Positions 18,809-28,184 of a DNA stretch of 64,000 nucleotides are shown here, piece by piece. The position numbers were made by a program, and so were the translations under genes. Numbering within the stretch: position 1 is the first letter of the stretch; each line of letters begins with the position of its first letter. Location of the stretch: contig NZ_CP071589.1 of the NCBI RefSeq assembly GCF_017357005.1, positions 930,001 through 994,000 of the forward strand, in the 5' to 3' direction. Under the pieces are notes generated by a model. It made no database searches. It was not told the DNA's origin and saw nothing but the letters and a program-made list of their open reading frames with translations. This DNA comes from Staphylococcus simiae. Lineage in GTDB: Bacteria; Bacillota; Bacilli; Staphylococcales; Staphylococcaceae.

Positions 18809-20002
18809 ATGAAAGTAAATAAACTAAAATTAGTTTTGCATCTTTGTATTTTAATATTTATTATTGCTAGTTTCGCTATAATTTTTCATAAGTGGGAGAC
18901 TAATCCAAAAGCAGTTCCCACACTTCATAAAGAAACAAAAATTGCTGACAATGGAAAATATTTAAAAGAAAGAGACAAAGATATTAAAGAACCTAAAAAG
19001 TTGAAAACTATTTTTAATAAAAAGGACGTTAAGTATAAAGAAATTGACCAATATTTAAAAAACTCTTTATTTAATGGAACTGTTGCTGTATATGAAAATG
19101 GAAAATTAAAAATGAATAAAGGTTACGGTTACCAAGATTTTGAAAATAACATTAAAAATACACCAAGTACGATGTATTTAATTGGGTCAGCTCAAAAATT
19201 TTCAACTGGACTAATGTTAAAACAATTGGAAGAGGAACATAAAATAAACATTAATGATTCCGTGACTAAATATATTCCTTGGTTTAAAACTTCTAAGAAA
19301 ATTACGCTAAAAGATTTAATGTTACATAGAAGTGGCTTATATAAATATAAAGCATCAAAAGATTATAAAAATTTAGATCAAGCTGTAAGTGCAATTCAAC
19401 AAAAAGGCATTAATGAAAAGAAATATCACAAGCACCAATATAATGATGGTAATTATTTAGTATTAGCAAAAGTGATTGAAGTAGTTACTAAGAAAACATA
19501 TGCCGAAAATTATTATAATCGATTAGCTGATCCGTTAAATTTAAATCATTCAGCGTTTTATGATGAAAAACCATTTAAGAAATATATGGCGAAAGGATAC
19601 AAGTATAACAATACAAATTTATCTTTCTTGAAACCTAATATTTTAGATCAATACTATGGAGCAGGTAATTTATATATGACAACAGCTGATATGGGTAAAC
19701 TCATTTTAGGTTTACAGCATGATAAAGTTGTCAATCCTAATATAACTAATGCATTAACACATGAATATGGTACTAAACAATATCCAGAACAATATCGCTA
19801 TGGTTTCTATGTTGGTCCGTTTAACAATAGAGTAAACGGCGTATTCTTCGGACAAACGTTTACAGCATATTTTAATGATAAATACATTGTTGTGCTATCA
19901 ACAAACATTAAAAGTCAAAATGAAATTAAAATCAAACATATATTTAGTAACATATTACATCAGACAGAATTATATAATCAACAAGGTGTAATAGTTAAAT
20001 AA
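18809..20002 (+). CDS. fmtA: FmtA, D-amino acid esterase / penicillin-binding-like protein
   Basis: FmtA is a serine beta-lactamase-fold protein. In S. aureus it removes D-Ala from teichoic acids and influences methicillin resistance. The 397-residue protein has an N-terminal membrane anchor (about 9-27) and the catalytic SAQK (Ser127-Lys130). A second motif YNDGNYL lies at about 210-216, and GAGNLYMTTADMGKL is in the C-terminal half. The length equals S. aureus FmtA, with clear sequence divergence. The start has GTGAGG about 15 nt upstream, so the ribosome binding site is weak. The stop codon is immediately followed by a family B mini-element and then a terminator. Confidence 0.93.
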   Translation: MKVNKLKLVLHLCILIFIIASFAIIFHKWETNPKAVPTLHKETKIADNGKYLKERDKDIKEPKKLKTIFNKKDVKYKEIDQYLKNSLFNGTVAVYENGKLKMNKGYGYQDFENNIKNTPSTMYLIGSAQKFSTGLMLKQLEEEHKININDSVTKYIPWFKTSKKITLKDLMLHRSGLYKYKASKDYKNLDQAVSAIQQKGINEKKYHKHQYNDGNYLVLAKVIEVVTKKTYAENYYNRLADPLNLNHSAFYDEKPFKKYMAKGYKYNNTNLSFLKPNILDQYYGAGNLYMTTADMGKLILGLQHDKVVNPNITNALTHEYGTKQYPEQYRYGFYVGPFNNRVNGVFFGQTFTAYFNDKYIVVLSTNIKSQNEIKIKHIFSNILHQTELYNQQGVIVK

Positions 20003-20075
20003 GGTTCTTTCTTTATTAGTACTGATAACTAAAAAGTGAATAATTATGTATCAGTCCAAGTTGAGAATGAACCTT
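20001..20075. repeat. Family B mini-element, copy 4, abutting the fmtA stop codon
   Basis: This is a 75-bp element that is almost only ends: AAGGTTCTTTC...TACTGATA on the left and TATCAGTCC...GAATGAACCTT on the right. It can fold back on itself. Its first two bases are the last two of the fmtA stop codon, so the insertion point coincides with the end of the gene. Confidence 0.6.
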
Positions 20076-20105
20076 AAATAAATACTTTATTACGTTAAAT
20101 AACAT

Positions 20106-20157
20106 GCCCTACAAACTAGACGGTTATCATTGTCTTGATTTGTAGGGCGTTTTTTAA
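20106..20157 (+). terminator. Terminator of fmtA
   Basis: A stem GCCCTACAAA / TTTGTAGGGC is followed by GTTTTTTAA, between convergent fmtA and the nucleoside hydrolase gene. Confidence 0.8.
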
Positions 20158-20180
20158 TTGCTATTAGCTTAAAATTTTGA

Positions 20181-21089
20181 TTAAATACATTGTTCCAAAG
20201 ATTGAATGAACAACTCTTTATATAAAGATGCAATAGGGGATTGCACAACAATGCAATTAGCTTGTTTACTTTCAAAGTCTACAACAGTAGCCCCTCTAGT
20301 GAAAGTGCCAGTTAACTCAACTTTAACTAGAGCCTCGTAAGATTTAAAATATGATGGTTTAAGTAAATATAAAATGGTAAAGACATCGTAAATATTAACT
20401 TGAGTTTCGAAATCTTCACTTCTATAGTGCTTAAATAAATGGTATAACATATCGCTAGTTTTATTAAGATGTTTGAAATTTTCTATAAATGAATGGTCAA
20501 ATGATGCTTCGCGGGCTAAATCCAATCCAATCATTGTAAGTTTTAATTCGGAGTTAAAAACGATATTTGCAGCTTCAGGATCGCAGTAAATATTAAATTC
20601 AGCTAGTGGCGTTATATTACCTCGACTAGCACTACCACCCATTAAAATTATCTCTTTGATAAGCGGTTTAACTTCAGGATAAGTTGTTAATAGGAGAGCG
20701 ATATTTGTAAGTGGACCAATAGCCACAATTGTAACAGGTTCTATTGAATTTTCTAAAGTAGATTTTATAGCTGTAATCGCATGTTGGTTTGAAATAACAT
20801 TATTATCTACGTTTGGGAAATCATAACCTGCTAATCCTGATTCACCATGAACTTCACTAGCATCAACAATGTTATTAACTAAAGGCTGACTCGCTCCTCG
20901 ATAGACAGGTGTATTTGTATTGAAAAACTCGACTAATTTTAATGCATTTGTAGTTGTCTTATCGATATTAACATTACCATTTACTGTAGAAATCATTTTT
21001 ACTTCGAAATCATTTAAACTTAAAGCTAAACTTATGGCTGCAGCGTCATCAATTCCTGGATCAGTATCAATTATAATAGGTATTGACAT
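20181..21089 (-). CDS. Inosine-uridine type nucleoside hydrolase
   Basis: The enzyme splits ribonucleosides into base and ribose for salvage. The 302-residue protein starts with the diagnostic calcium-binding motif PIIIDTDPGIDDAAA and contains VHGESGLAGYDFP (about 80-93) and AIGPLTNIALLL (about 120). It also has LMGGSASRGNITPLAEFNIY (about 150-170) and NIYDVFTILYLL near the C-terminus, all typical of the IunH/Rih family. ATG 21089 is chosen because AGGAG lies 7 nt upstream; the upstream in-frame methionine has no ribosome binding site. It stands alone between fmtA and qoxD, a place where I remember no gene in S. aureus. The substrate preference is not readable. Confidence 0.92.
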   Translation of the reverse strand: MSIPIIIDTDPGIDDAAAISLALSLNDFEVKMISTVNGNVNIDKTTTNALKLVEFFNTNTPVYRGASQPLVNNIVDASEVHGESGLAGYDFPNVDNNVISNQHAITAIKSTLENSIEPVTIVAIGPLTNIALLLTTYPEVKPLIKEIILMGGSASRGNITPLAEFNIYCDPEAANIVFNSELKLTMIGLDLAREASFDHSFIENFKHLNKTSDMLYHLFKHYRSEDFETQVNIYDVFTILYLLKPSYFKSYEALVKVELTGTFTRGATVVDFESKQANCIVVQSPIASLYKELFIQSLEQCI

Positions 21090-21168
21090 AATAATTCTCC
21101 TAACATAGTTTATTATATCAATAGAGTAACATGCTAGTTTCCATATAGGCAAAACAGTTTAAAAGACA

Positions 21169-21202
21169 TAAAAAAAACCAGCTAACTATAAGTTAGCTGG
21201 TT
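21169..21202 (-). terminator. Terminator of qoxABCD
   Basis: Minus strand AACCAGCTAACTTATAGTTAGCTGG stem is followed by TTTTTTT, 25 nt after the qoxD stop. Confidence 0.9.
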
Positions 21203-21227
21203 AAACTTTACATTATTTGAATGTAGT

Positions 21228-21518
21228 TTATAAGTGAGCTGAGTGACCGCCTTGCATAACCCAATAAGTTCCGACTACGAAAGCAAGAGTGATAACAAGT
21301 GCAAAGATAACTTTGGCTGTTTGAATACGTCCATCTTTACCTTCAGTTAAATGCATGAACATTAATAATTGAAGGAAAGCTTGAATGAAAGCAAATCCAA
21401 AGATTATTGTCACTTTAGCATGGAATGACATTGATGTGTATAGTGTTACGTAAACTGCTAAAAGCGTTAATACGATAGATGCGATAAATCCGACAGTATG
21501 TTTCATTATTGTACTCAT
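21228..21518 (-). CDS. qoxD: Quinol oxidase subunit IV
   Basis: A 96-residue membrane protein with three hydrophobic helices, of the cytochrome o/aa3 quinol oxidase subunit IV family ([20 protein letters not shown] is characteristic). It supports assembly of the oxidase. Its first 4 bases overlap the end of qoxC, and it is the last gene of the operon before a strong terminator. Confidence 0.95.
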   Translation of the reverse strand: MSTIMKHTVGFIASIVLTLLAVYVTLYTSMSFHAKVTIIFGFAFIQAFLQLLMFMHLTEGKDGRIQTAKVIFALVITLAFVVGTYWVMQGGHSAHL

Positions 21519-22120
21519 CCGCTATACACCATCCCTATCATATATACGGCAGTAAAGATGAAGACCCAAACAACATCTAAGAAGTGCCAGTATAAACTTA
21601 CTATAAATAATTTTGGAGCATTATATTTATCTAAGCCACGACGTTGAATTTGTATTAATAGGCAAGCTGCCCACACAATACCTAACGATACGTGACAACC
21701 ATGTGTTCCGAGTAAGATAAAGAAACTAGACCAGAAAGAACCGATTGTTGGGTTAACTCCTTCTGATGCATAATGAGCAAACTCATAAATTTCAAATCCT
21801 ACAAAGACTAAACCTAATAGTAGGGTAATAATCATCCAGAACATCATTAATTTTTGTTTTTCTTGACGCATGTAGTAAATTGCAATACCACAAGTGTAAG
21901 AACTAAATAATAATGCAAATGTCATTATTAATACAAGAGGCAATTCAAATAACTCTGTAGTCATTTTACCTGCGTAATCGCCACCATGTTGCAACGTTAG
22001 AAGTGTTGCGAATAGGGTACCAAATAACGCAAATTCGGCTGTAATGAAAATCCAAAAGCCAAGCTTATTTAATTCGCCTTCATGTGTGCGTGAATCAATA
22101 GTGTTTGTATCATGACTCAT
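21515..22120 (-). CDS. qoxC: Quinol oxidase subunit III
   Basis: The 201-residue protein has five hydrophobic helices and the subunit III signature: [20 protein letters not shown] near residue 20, [13 protein letters not shown] near 135 and [13 protein letters not shown] near 178. It is an accessory subunit of the proton-pumping menaquinol oxidase. It overlaps both neighbours (qoxB by 11 nt, qoxD by 4 nt), indicating coupled translation. Confidence 0.96.
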   Translation of the reverse strand: MSHDTNTIDSRTHEGELNKLGFWIFITAEFALFGTLFATLLTLQHGGDYAGKMTTELFELPLVLIMTFALLFSSYTCGIAIYYMRQEKQKLMMFWMIITLLLGLVFVGFEIYEFAHYASEGVNPTIGSFWSSFFILLGTHGCHVSLGIVWAACLLIQIQRRGLDKYNAPKLFIVSLYWHFLDVVWVFIFTAVYMIGMVYSG

Positions 22121-24098
22121 GACTTACAGCCTCCCTTTCTTTAATACGTGCTTCTCTTAATTTCGCTTCATTTTCAGCAACTTCAGAAGCAGGGATATGA
22201 TATCCGTGATCAACTTGGAAACTGCGGTACATCATAGTACCAAATATACCAATTAAACCAAGAATTGCTGGAATAATTGTTTCAAAAATTAAGAAGAAAC
22301 CAGCGATTGTCATAAAGATACCAATCCATAAACCAACAGCAGTGTTGTTAGGCATATGAATATCTTTATAGTTATGATTATCTAGATAATGACGGCCGTG
22401 TTCTTTCATATCAACGAAAGTATCATAATCATTCCAGTCTGGAGTGATTGCAAAGTTGTATTTAGGTGGAATAGCAGAAGCTGTAGTCCATTCTAAAGTA
22501 CGACCAAGACCATCCCAGTTATCTCCAGTTGCTTCACGAGGAGATTTGAAATGACTATATACGATACTAACAACTAGGAATAAGAATCCTACTGCCATTA
22601 GTAATGCACCGATAGTTGAAATTAAGTTTAATGCAAACCAACCATCAGAAGGCATGTAAGTGTATAAACGACGTGGCATACCATCTAATCCAAGAATGAA
22701 TTGTGGTAAGAAACAAACGTTAAATCCGATCATGAAGAACCAGAAACACCATTTGTTTAACGTTTCGTTTAACTTGTAACCCATCATCTTAGGATACCAG
22801 AAGATTAACGCTGCTAAGCAGGCAAATACAACACCAGTAACCAATGTATAGTGGAAATGGGCTACTAAGAAGTACGTATTGTGATATTGATAGTCAGCAG
22901 ATGCCATCGCTAACATTACACCTGTTACACCACCTAATAGGAAGTTAGGTATAAATGCTAATGAGAATAACATAGGTGACTCAAACGTAATACGACCTTT
23001 ATACAATGTTAATAACCAGTTGAATAATTTAACACCGGTTGGAATACCGATTAACATTGTTGAAATTGAGAAGAATGAATTAATTAGAGCACCATTACCC
23101 ATTGTGAAGAAATGGTGAACCCAAACTAAGAAACTTAAAAATGCGATACCGGCAGTTGCCCATACCATACTTTGATGTCCGAATAGACGCTTACGTGCGA
23201 ATGTCGGAATAATTTCTGAGTAGATACCAAATGCTGGTAAGATAACGATATATACTTCGGGGTGCCCCCAAACCCAGAAGAAGTTAGCCCATAACATTGG
23301 CATACCACCGTTTGCAACAGTGAAGAATGCAGTGTCAAATATTCTATCAGTTGTCATTAATGCTAACGCCACTGTTAAAGGAGGGAAAGCAAGAATCACG
23401 ATTAAAGTAGTAACAAATGTTGTCACTGTAAACATTGGCATTTGCATAAACTTCATTGTTGGTGTTTTACATCTTAATATTGTAACAAAGAAGTTGATAC
23501 CTGTAGCTAAGGTACCAAGCCCTGAAATTTGTATTGCTACTAAGTAATAGTTAACACCTGGGCCAGGACTAAATTCACCTGCAAGTGGTGCGTAGTTTGT
23601 CCAACCAGCTGCTGGTGAACCACCAATAATAAATGACAGATTGAATAAAATCATACCTGAGAAGAATAGCCAGAAACTAACGCTGTTCAATACAGGGAAT
23701 GCAACATCACGTGCACCAATTTGTAAAGGAACAACAATATTCCATAAACCAAAGATAAATGGCATCGCCATGAAGATAATCATGATTACACCATGTGTAC
23801 TAAAGATTTCGTTATAGTGGTTTGATTCTAAGAATTTATTATCTGGTATTGCTAATTGCGTACGAATAAGTAGCGCATCAATACCACCACGGACGAACAT
23901 TAATACGGCACAGATTAAATACATGACACCGATTTTCTTATGGTCTACAGATGTGAACCATTCTTTGTAAAGATATTTCCATAATTTAAAATAAGAAATT
24001 ACTGCGATTAAACCGATAACTAAGAATGGGGCACCAATTTGTGCCATTGTAATCATCCAGTTACCTTTAACTAGTAATTGATCCCATGGAAAATTCAT
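22110..24098 (-). CDS. qoxB: Quinol oxidase subunit I (heme-copper catalytic subunit)
   Basis: QoxB reduces oxygen to water with electrons from menaquinol and pumps protons. The 662-residue protein has about 14-15 helices. Visible motifs are [16 protein letters not shown] (low-spin heme His), [17 protein letters not shown] (Cu-B His and the cross-linked Tyr), [10 protein letters not shown] (Cu-B histidine pair) and [14 protein letters not shown] (heme histidines). The C-terminus ends in a charged [13 protein letters not shown] tail. Its first codon overlaps the qoxA stop by 1 nt. Confidence 0.97.
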   Translation of the reverse strand: MNFPWDQLLVKGNWMITMAQIGAPFLVIGLIAVISYFKLWKYLYKEWFTSVDHKKIGVMYLICAVLMFVRGGIDALLIRTQLAIPDNKFLESNHYNEIFSTHGVIMIIFMAMPFIFGLWNIVVPLQIGARDVAFPVLNSVSFWLFFSGMILFNLSFIIGGSPAAGWTNYAPLAGEFSPGPGVNYYLVAIQISGLGTLATGINFFVTILRCKTPTMKFMQMPMFTVTTFVTTLIVILAFPPLTVALALMTTDRIFDTAFFTVANGGMPMLWANFFWVWGHPEVYIVILPAFGIYSEIIPTFARKRLFGHQSMVWATAGIAFLSFLVWVHHFFTMGNGALINSFFSISTMLIGIPTGVKLFNWLLTLYKGRITFESPMLFSLAFIPNFLLGGVTGVMLAMASADYQYHNTYFLVAHFHYTLVTGVVFACLAALIFWYPKMMGYKLNETLNKWCFWFFMIGFNVCFLPQFILGLDGMPRRLYTYMPSDGWFALNLISTIGALLMAVGFLFLVVSIVYSHFKSPREATGDNWDGLGRTLEWTTASAIPPKYNFAITPDWNDYDTFVDMKEHGRHYLDNHNYKDIHMPNNTAVGLWIGIFMTIAGFFLIFETIIPAILGLIGIFGTMMYRSFQVDHGYHIPASEVAENEAKLREARIKEREAVSHES

Positions 24099-25198
24099 TA
24101 ATGTCCACCTCCATGATCATCATTGTCTTGATCTTGCACATCTTTAGAAAGCTTTTTCATTTCTTTAGAGTTTTTATGTTCTTTCTTTTTGAACTCATTG
24201 TCGTATTTCTCATCATTACCTAATAGAACCATTTTCATACCATGACGTTTATAGTTCGCATTAGTAATTTGAGGCTTACGAGCTGGTTTCAATGGTTTGT
24301 CTGAAACATCTTTATACATTTCTTCCTCACTGTTAAAGTTTGGATCTTTTGGAACGTAGTTATAACGTTTATATGCATAGAAGATATATTCAGGATCAGC
24401 TGCTGGATCAACAAACGCCATATGAGTACCATTGAATTCTAATGCTTTGTTAGGTGTATTTGGTAATAACTGTTTATCAAAAGTATCTTGATCAATTGTT
24501 TTCTTACCTTTAACTTCTTTCACCCATTTGTCATAATCTTTCTGACTTACAGCATGTACATCAAATGTTTGACGTGAGAATCCTTCACCATTGAAGTTAG
24601 AGTTACGTCCTCTAAATGTACCTGTTTGACTAGCTTCTAAAGTCCAGTCCATTGTCATGCCAGTCATGGCATATTTTTGACCACCTAATTGTGGAATCCA
24701 GAAACTTGTCATTGTATCCATAGCTTGAAGTTTGAATACAACTGGACGATCTTTAGGGATTGTTAAAGTATTAACAGTCTCTATATGTTCCTCAGGATAA
24801 GCAAAGAACCACTTGAATCCGCCACTAACAGCGTAAATCACCATTGGATCCTTTTCACTTTTTGGTGGTGCTTCATAATCGTATAAAGTTTTAACTGTTG
24901 GAATAGCTAAAGCTGTAACGATTAAAATTGGTATCACAAACCAAATTGTTTCAATTATGGCATTGTGATGCATCTTACCAGATTCGTCATTTTTATTGTA
25001 ACTATATTTAAATAGAAAAATGGCGAACATGCCAAGAACAACGACAACAATAACAAGCATGAAGACAATTGAATAAAGAATCAAGAACTTCTGACTACTT
25101 GCTACTGGCCCTTTTGCGTTAAAGATTTCTATATTTGAACAACCACTAAGTAAAATTAGTGTGCCAAATAATAGAAACAAAGACTTTAATTTTGACAC
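24098..25198 (-). CDS. qoxA: Quinol oxidase subunit II (lipoprotein)
   Basis: The 366-residue protein has a lipoprotein signal peptide (LLSGC, Cys about 20) and two helices (about 40-65 and 85-105). An extracytoplasmic cupredoxin-like domain follows ([36 protein letters not shown]) that lacks the Cu-A ligands, as expected for a quinol rather than cytochrome c oxidase. The C-terminus is Lys- and His-rich. The start is GTG 25198, behind AGGAGG (minus strand). First gene of qoxABCD; a TACA-AA-TGTA dyad lies just upstream of the ribosome binding site. Confidence 0.96.
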   Translation of the reverse strand: MSKLKSLFLLFGTLILLSGCSNIEIFNAKGPVASSQKFLILYSIVFMLVIVVVVLGMFAIFLFKYSYNKNDESGKMHHNAIIETIWFVIPILIVTALAIPTVKTLYDYEAPPKSEKDPMVIYAVSGGFKWFFAYPEEHIETVNTLTIPKDRPVVFKLQAMDTMTSFWIPQLGGQKYAMTGMTMDWTLEASQTGTFRGRNSNFNGEGFSRQTFDVHAVSQKDYDKWVKEVKGKKTIDQDTFDKQLLPNTPNKALEFNGTHMAFVDPAADPEYIFYAYKRYNYVPKDPNFNSEEEMYKDVSDKPLKPARKPQITNANYKRHGMKMVLLGNDEKYDNEFKKKEHKNSKEMKKLSKDVQDQDNDDHGGGH

Positions 25199-25216
25199 TT
25201 TTTTGACCTCCTAATA

Positions 25217-25228
25217 CTACAAATGTAG
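25217..25228. promoter_or_regulatory. TACAnnTGTA dyad in the qoxA leader
   Basis: CTACAAATGTAG is a perfect dyad with a 2-base centre, set about 10 nt upstream of the qoxA ribosome binding site. It has the TACAnnTGTA form recognised by BlaI/MecI/CopY-type repressors. That it is an operator is inference only. Confidence 0.35.
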
Positions 25229-25457
25229 GGCTTACCACTAATTTTAAGTTATTACACAATATTTACAAGTACTTATAGGAAAAAAATTAAGAAAAATGTG
25301 GGTGAAAGCCAGAAGAATCAAGGTATGACGGGGGTTCACAGATTTGTTAAAATTATGTGTACATTTTGTGACTTTAATGAATTTTAAATAAATTGCTTCA
25401 TATTTAATTAGGTTAGTGAGAAGACTTATCAATTAAGGGCTATTTGTGTGAAAATAA

Positions 25458-25485
25458 AAAAAGTTGAGAATAGTCTCAACTTTTA
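25458..25485 (-). terminator. Terminator of the Ig-like protein gene
   Basis: AAGTTGAG / CTCAACTT stem with A-run on one side and T-run on the other, overlapping the stop codon of the leftward gene; it could also work rightward. Confidence 0.8.
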
Positions 25486-25800
25486 TTTGACCTCTATATA
25501 TCTTGTAGAAATATCTTCAGCACCATCTGAATCTTTAACATGATAAACTAAACGATATTTACCAGATTTTGTAGTGTCAATATTGCCATCAACTTTTATT
25601 TTATGAGTTAAATCGCCATCTTCTTTATCATAAGCAGAAATACCATTTAAGACATTATATTCTTGCCCTTTTTCTATAACGATATCATTAGCACCTTTAA
25701 TTTGAGGTGTAGTGTTTGAAGTTGCTTCCGCATTTAAATGAGGTGTTACTAATGTGGCTGATACGCCAAGAGCCGATAATGACTGTATTAATTTGTTCAT
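25483..25800 (-). CDS. Secreted single-domain Ig-like protein (DUF5011)
   Basis: A 105-residue protein with a signal peptide (MNKLIQSLSALGVSATL, cleavage near LNAEA) followed by one bacterial Ig-like domain. The domain carries the diagnostic NDIVIEKGQEYNVLNGISAY, DKEDGDLTHKI and GKYRLVYHVKDSDG segments of DUF5011/HYR-like domains. No LPXTG anchor or catalytic domain is present, so it is a free secreted domain. Function unknown; a close relative exists at this place in S. aureus as I recall. AGGTTACATA precedes the ATG. Confidence 0.85.
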   Translation of the reverse strand: MNKLIQSLSALGVSATLVTPHLNAEATSNTTPQIKGANDIVIEKGQEYNVLNGISAYDKEDGDLTHKIKVDGNIDTTKSGKYRLVYHVKDSDGAEDISTRYIEVK

Positions 25801-26345
25801 ATTATGTAACCTCCAAATGAAAAGTCATCTCTCTGTTATCAATACTATACCTTAACTTGTTTTATTCATGCATCATACTATAGTCCTAATATTACCGTAT
25901 TAAAAGTAAAATTTAAATATTTATTTTAATTATTATCTGCAAAAAAATAATAATTTGTAAATTATGTGACTTTTATTAAAATGCCAATATGTTAAAATGC
26001 ACTATCATTTGTTAAATATTGTTAGTTTTTATATTTGGTAATAATAAGTAAATATTGCAAGTTATAAACAATTAGTTTATTAATAATAAGCTTTTCAATA
26101 TTAATAATGACATTACTATTATCATTTTATATAGAAAAGATTGATAAAAAGAAGGTGAGCATATAAATATATAATATTGAAGAAATAGTTCGTTTTAAAG
26201 ATCAAAGTAGGTGGGCCACGTCTTCAAAATTTTATATCTAAATTTTATTTTATTATGTGAGATGGTCATTTATTAATAAGTTAAAAATATTGCTATCTAG
26301 TCTAATATAAACAAACTTTAATAACCGATTTTAATCATTAAATGG

Positions 26346-26502
26346 ATGAGGGACAAACATAATTTTTATATTAAAATTATGTTGAAATCCGACCACGGCA
26401 ATACTTACTAGGTATGTAAAAAATTTGAAATATCAACATTTTACAAACCAGACGGATACTGCCAAAAGCTTAAATTTAAGTGTGGAATGCTTTTGTTCCA
26501 GT
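26346..26502. repeat. Family A element, copy 2
   Basis: It aligns with 9044-9205 and with the reverse complement of 42347-42508: GGGACAAACATAATTTTTAT, GAAATCCGACCACGGCAA, TATCAACATTTTACAAACC, TACTGCCAAAAGCTTAAATT and TTTTGTTCCAG. No ORF. Confidence 0.65.
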
Positions 26503-26561
26503 ATTTAAGAGTTATTAATTTATCTCTCAACGCAAAGATAAAAAATAGCTTAATTAGACCT

Positions 26562-26609
26562 AAAAAAGCTCAATAACATTTATCATACATTGCTAAACGT
26601 TATTGAACT
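26562..26609 (-). terminator. Terminator of folD
   Basis: Minus strand AGTTCAATAACG...TGTTATTGAGCT stem is followed by TTTTTTAGG. It lies about 35 nt beyond the folD stop. Confidence 0.8.
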
Positions 26610-26642
26610 TCATCATTATTAACTTAATTTTGTTTTAACGTA

Positions 26643-27500
26643 TTACTTAATGCCGCGACGCATTTTTTCTGCAAGTAAAGTATTATTAAGTACCATAGTA
26701 ATTGTTAAAGGTCCAACACCTCCAGGAACAGGCGTAATTGCTCCTGCGATTTCTTTTACATCTTCATATTCTACATCGCCTTTTAATTTTCCGTTTTCAT
26801 CCGGAGTATTACCGACATCTATAATAACAGCTCCATCTTTAACATCTTCTTTTGTAACAAGTCCTGGTTTACCAACGGCACTAACAATAATATCAGCATT
26901 TTTTAAATGAGATTTCATATCTACGGAACGAGAATGTAAAATTGTTACTGTTGCATTTTGCTGTAATAATAATTTAGATACTGGTTGACCAACAATATGA
27001 CTTCTACCAATAACAACTGCATTTTTACCTGATAAATCTATATCAGCATGTTTTAATATTTCCATAATACCTAAAGGTGTACATGGTACAAAAGTTTGTT
27101 CATCAATATATAATTTCCCAATATTAGTAGGATGGAAGCCATCTACATCTTTATCTGGATTAATTGTTTCTAGCACTTTCTGTTCACTAACCTGTTTTGG
27201 TAGTGGAACTTGTACTAATATTCCACTTACAGAATCATCATTATTTAATCGATTTAATTCATTTAACACTTCTTCTTCACTTGTATTTTCATCTAAATGT
27301 ACAATTTCAGAAATCATACCTATTTTTTCAGCAGCTTTCTTTTTGGATCTCACATAACTTTGACTAGCCCCATCATTGCCAACAAGAATAACAGATAATT
27401 TTGGAGTATATCCTTGTGCTTTAAGTGCTTCAACTTGTTCTTGTAAACCTTGTCTGTATTCTTTGGCAATTTGTTTTCCGTCTAAAATTTTAGCAACCAT
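26643..27500 (-). CDS. folD: Methylenetetrahydrofolate dehydrogenase / cyclohydrolase
   Basis: FolD interconverts 5,10-methylene-THF and 10-formyl-THF, the one-carbon donor for purine synthesis. The 285-residue protein shows [16 protein letters not shown] (catalytic Lys region, about 45-60), [21 protein letters not shown] (about 120) and the NADP-binding [13 protein letters not shown] (about 163). The C-terminus is [19 protein letters not shown] chose ATG 27500 because AGGAGGAG lies just upstream; earlier in-frame codons lack one. It is divergent from the pur operon, whose products use its folate. Confidence 0.96.
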   Translation of the reverse strand: MVAKILDGKQIAKEYRQGLQEQVEALKAQGYTPKLSVILVGNDGASQSYVRSKKKAAEKIGMISEIVHLDENTSEEEVLNELNRLNNDDSVSGILVQVPLPKQVSEQKVLETINPDKDVDGFHPTNIGKLYIDEQTFVPCTPLGIMEILKHADIDLSGKNAVVIGRSHIVGQPVSKLLLQQNATVTILHSRSVDMKSHLKNADIIVSAVGKPGLVTKEDVKDGAVIIDVGNTPDENGKLKGDVEYEDVKEIAGAITPVPGGVGPLTITMVLNNTLLAEKMRRGIK

Positions 27501-27577
27501 AAAAATTTCTCCTCCTATTGTTTCATAACCTAACGTTACTAGTGTTTGGCACAACTTTTTATAGCAAAAGACGTAAA

Positions 27578-27642
27578 TTCAATCAAAAATTTAAATTAAA
27601 GTTCGATTTTTGATTGAAAAAGCATAAATTGCTTGTTATGCT
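27578..27642 (+). promoter_or_regulatory. pur operon promoter with overlapping 13-bp dyad
   Basis: A perfect inverted repeat TTCAATCAAAAAT (27578-27590) / ATTTTTGATTGAA (27606-27618) overlaps a promoter-like pair TTGAAA (27614-27619) and, after 17 nt, TATGCT (27637-27642) with an extended TG. On the minus strand the loop contains AAATCGAACTTT, which resembles a PurR box (consensus AWWWCCGAACWWT) with one difference. Binding by PurR is an inference from this match and from the known control of Gram-positive pur operons. Confidence 0.45.
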
Positions 27643-27701
27643 ATATCTATAATATACAACTAAAGTTAATCACAATTCAAACTTTTGAAAGGGTGTACAA
27701 T

Positions 27702-28184
27702 GTGAAAGTAGCAGTCATTATGGGTAGTTCATCCGATTGGGATATCATGCAAGAAGCCTGTACCATGTTAGATTATTTCGCAATTCCGTACGAAAAAAAG
27801 GTTGTATCAGCTCATCGTACGCCACATTTGATGGTGCAATTCGCTAGTGAAGCAAGGCAAAAGGGTATCGACGTAGTTATAGCAGGTGCTGGTGGAGCAG
27901 CACATTTACCTGGTATGGTAGCATCAATGACGACTTTGCCAGTAATTGGCGTACCAATAGAATCTAAAAGCTTAAAAGGATTAGACTCTTTGTTATCAAT
28001 TGTTCAGATGCCAGGTGGTATACCGGTTGCAACAACAGCTATAGGGAAAGCAGGCGCTAAAAATGCTGGAATACTGGCAGCAAGAATGCTAAGTATTAAC
28101 GATCAATTATTAGCAGAAAAATTGGAAAATTATGAAAAAAATTTAGTCCAAAAAGTGGAGGAAATGCAAAATGATCTTCAATAA
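27702..28184 (+). CDS. purE: N5-carboxyaminoimidazole ribonucleotide mutase
   Basis: PurE (class I) converts N5-CAIR to CAIR. The 160-residue protein has the phosphate-binding [20 protein letters not shown] with the catalytic His, and [13 protein letters not shown]. The start is GTG 27702 behind GAAAGGG; the open frame extends 23 codons upstream without homology. It is the first gene of purEKCSQLFMNHD. The last 14 bases overlap purK. Confidence 0.95.
   Translation: MKVAVIMGSSSDWDIMQEACTMLDYFAIPYEKKVVSAHRTPHLMVQFASEARQKGIDVVIAGAGGAAHLPGMVASMTTLPVIGVPIESKSLKGLDSLLSIVQMPGGIPVATTAIGKAGAKNAGILAARMLSINDQLLAEKLENYEKNLVQKVEEMQNDLQ

Larger units (their letters stand above)
25801..26642. other. 842-bp gene-free region upstream of the Ig-like gene
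   Basis: The left part must hold the promoter of the Ig-like gene, the middle is extremely AT-rich, and 26346-26502 is a family A element. GAAGGTGAG at 26151-26159 looks like a ribosome binding site but no start codon or ORF follows. The folD terminator is at the right end. Confidence 0.5.

Noticed and set aside
25930..26340. Origin- or toxin-antitoxin-like small genes in the AT-rich gap
   Set aside because: No start codon with a binding site, no iterons and no paired ORFs could be found.
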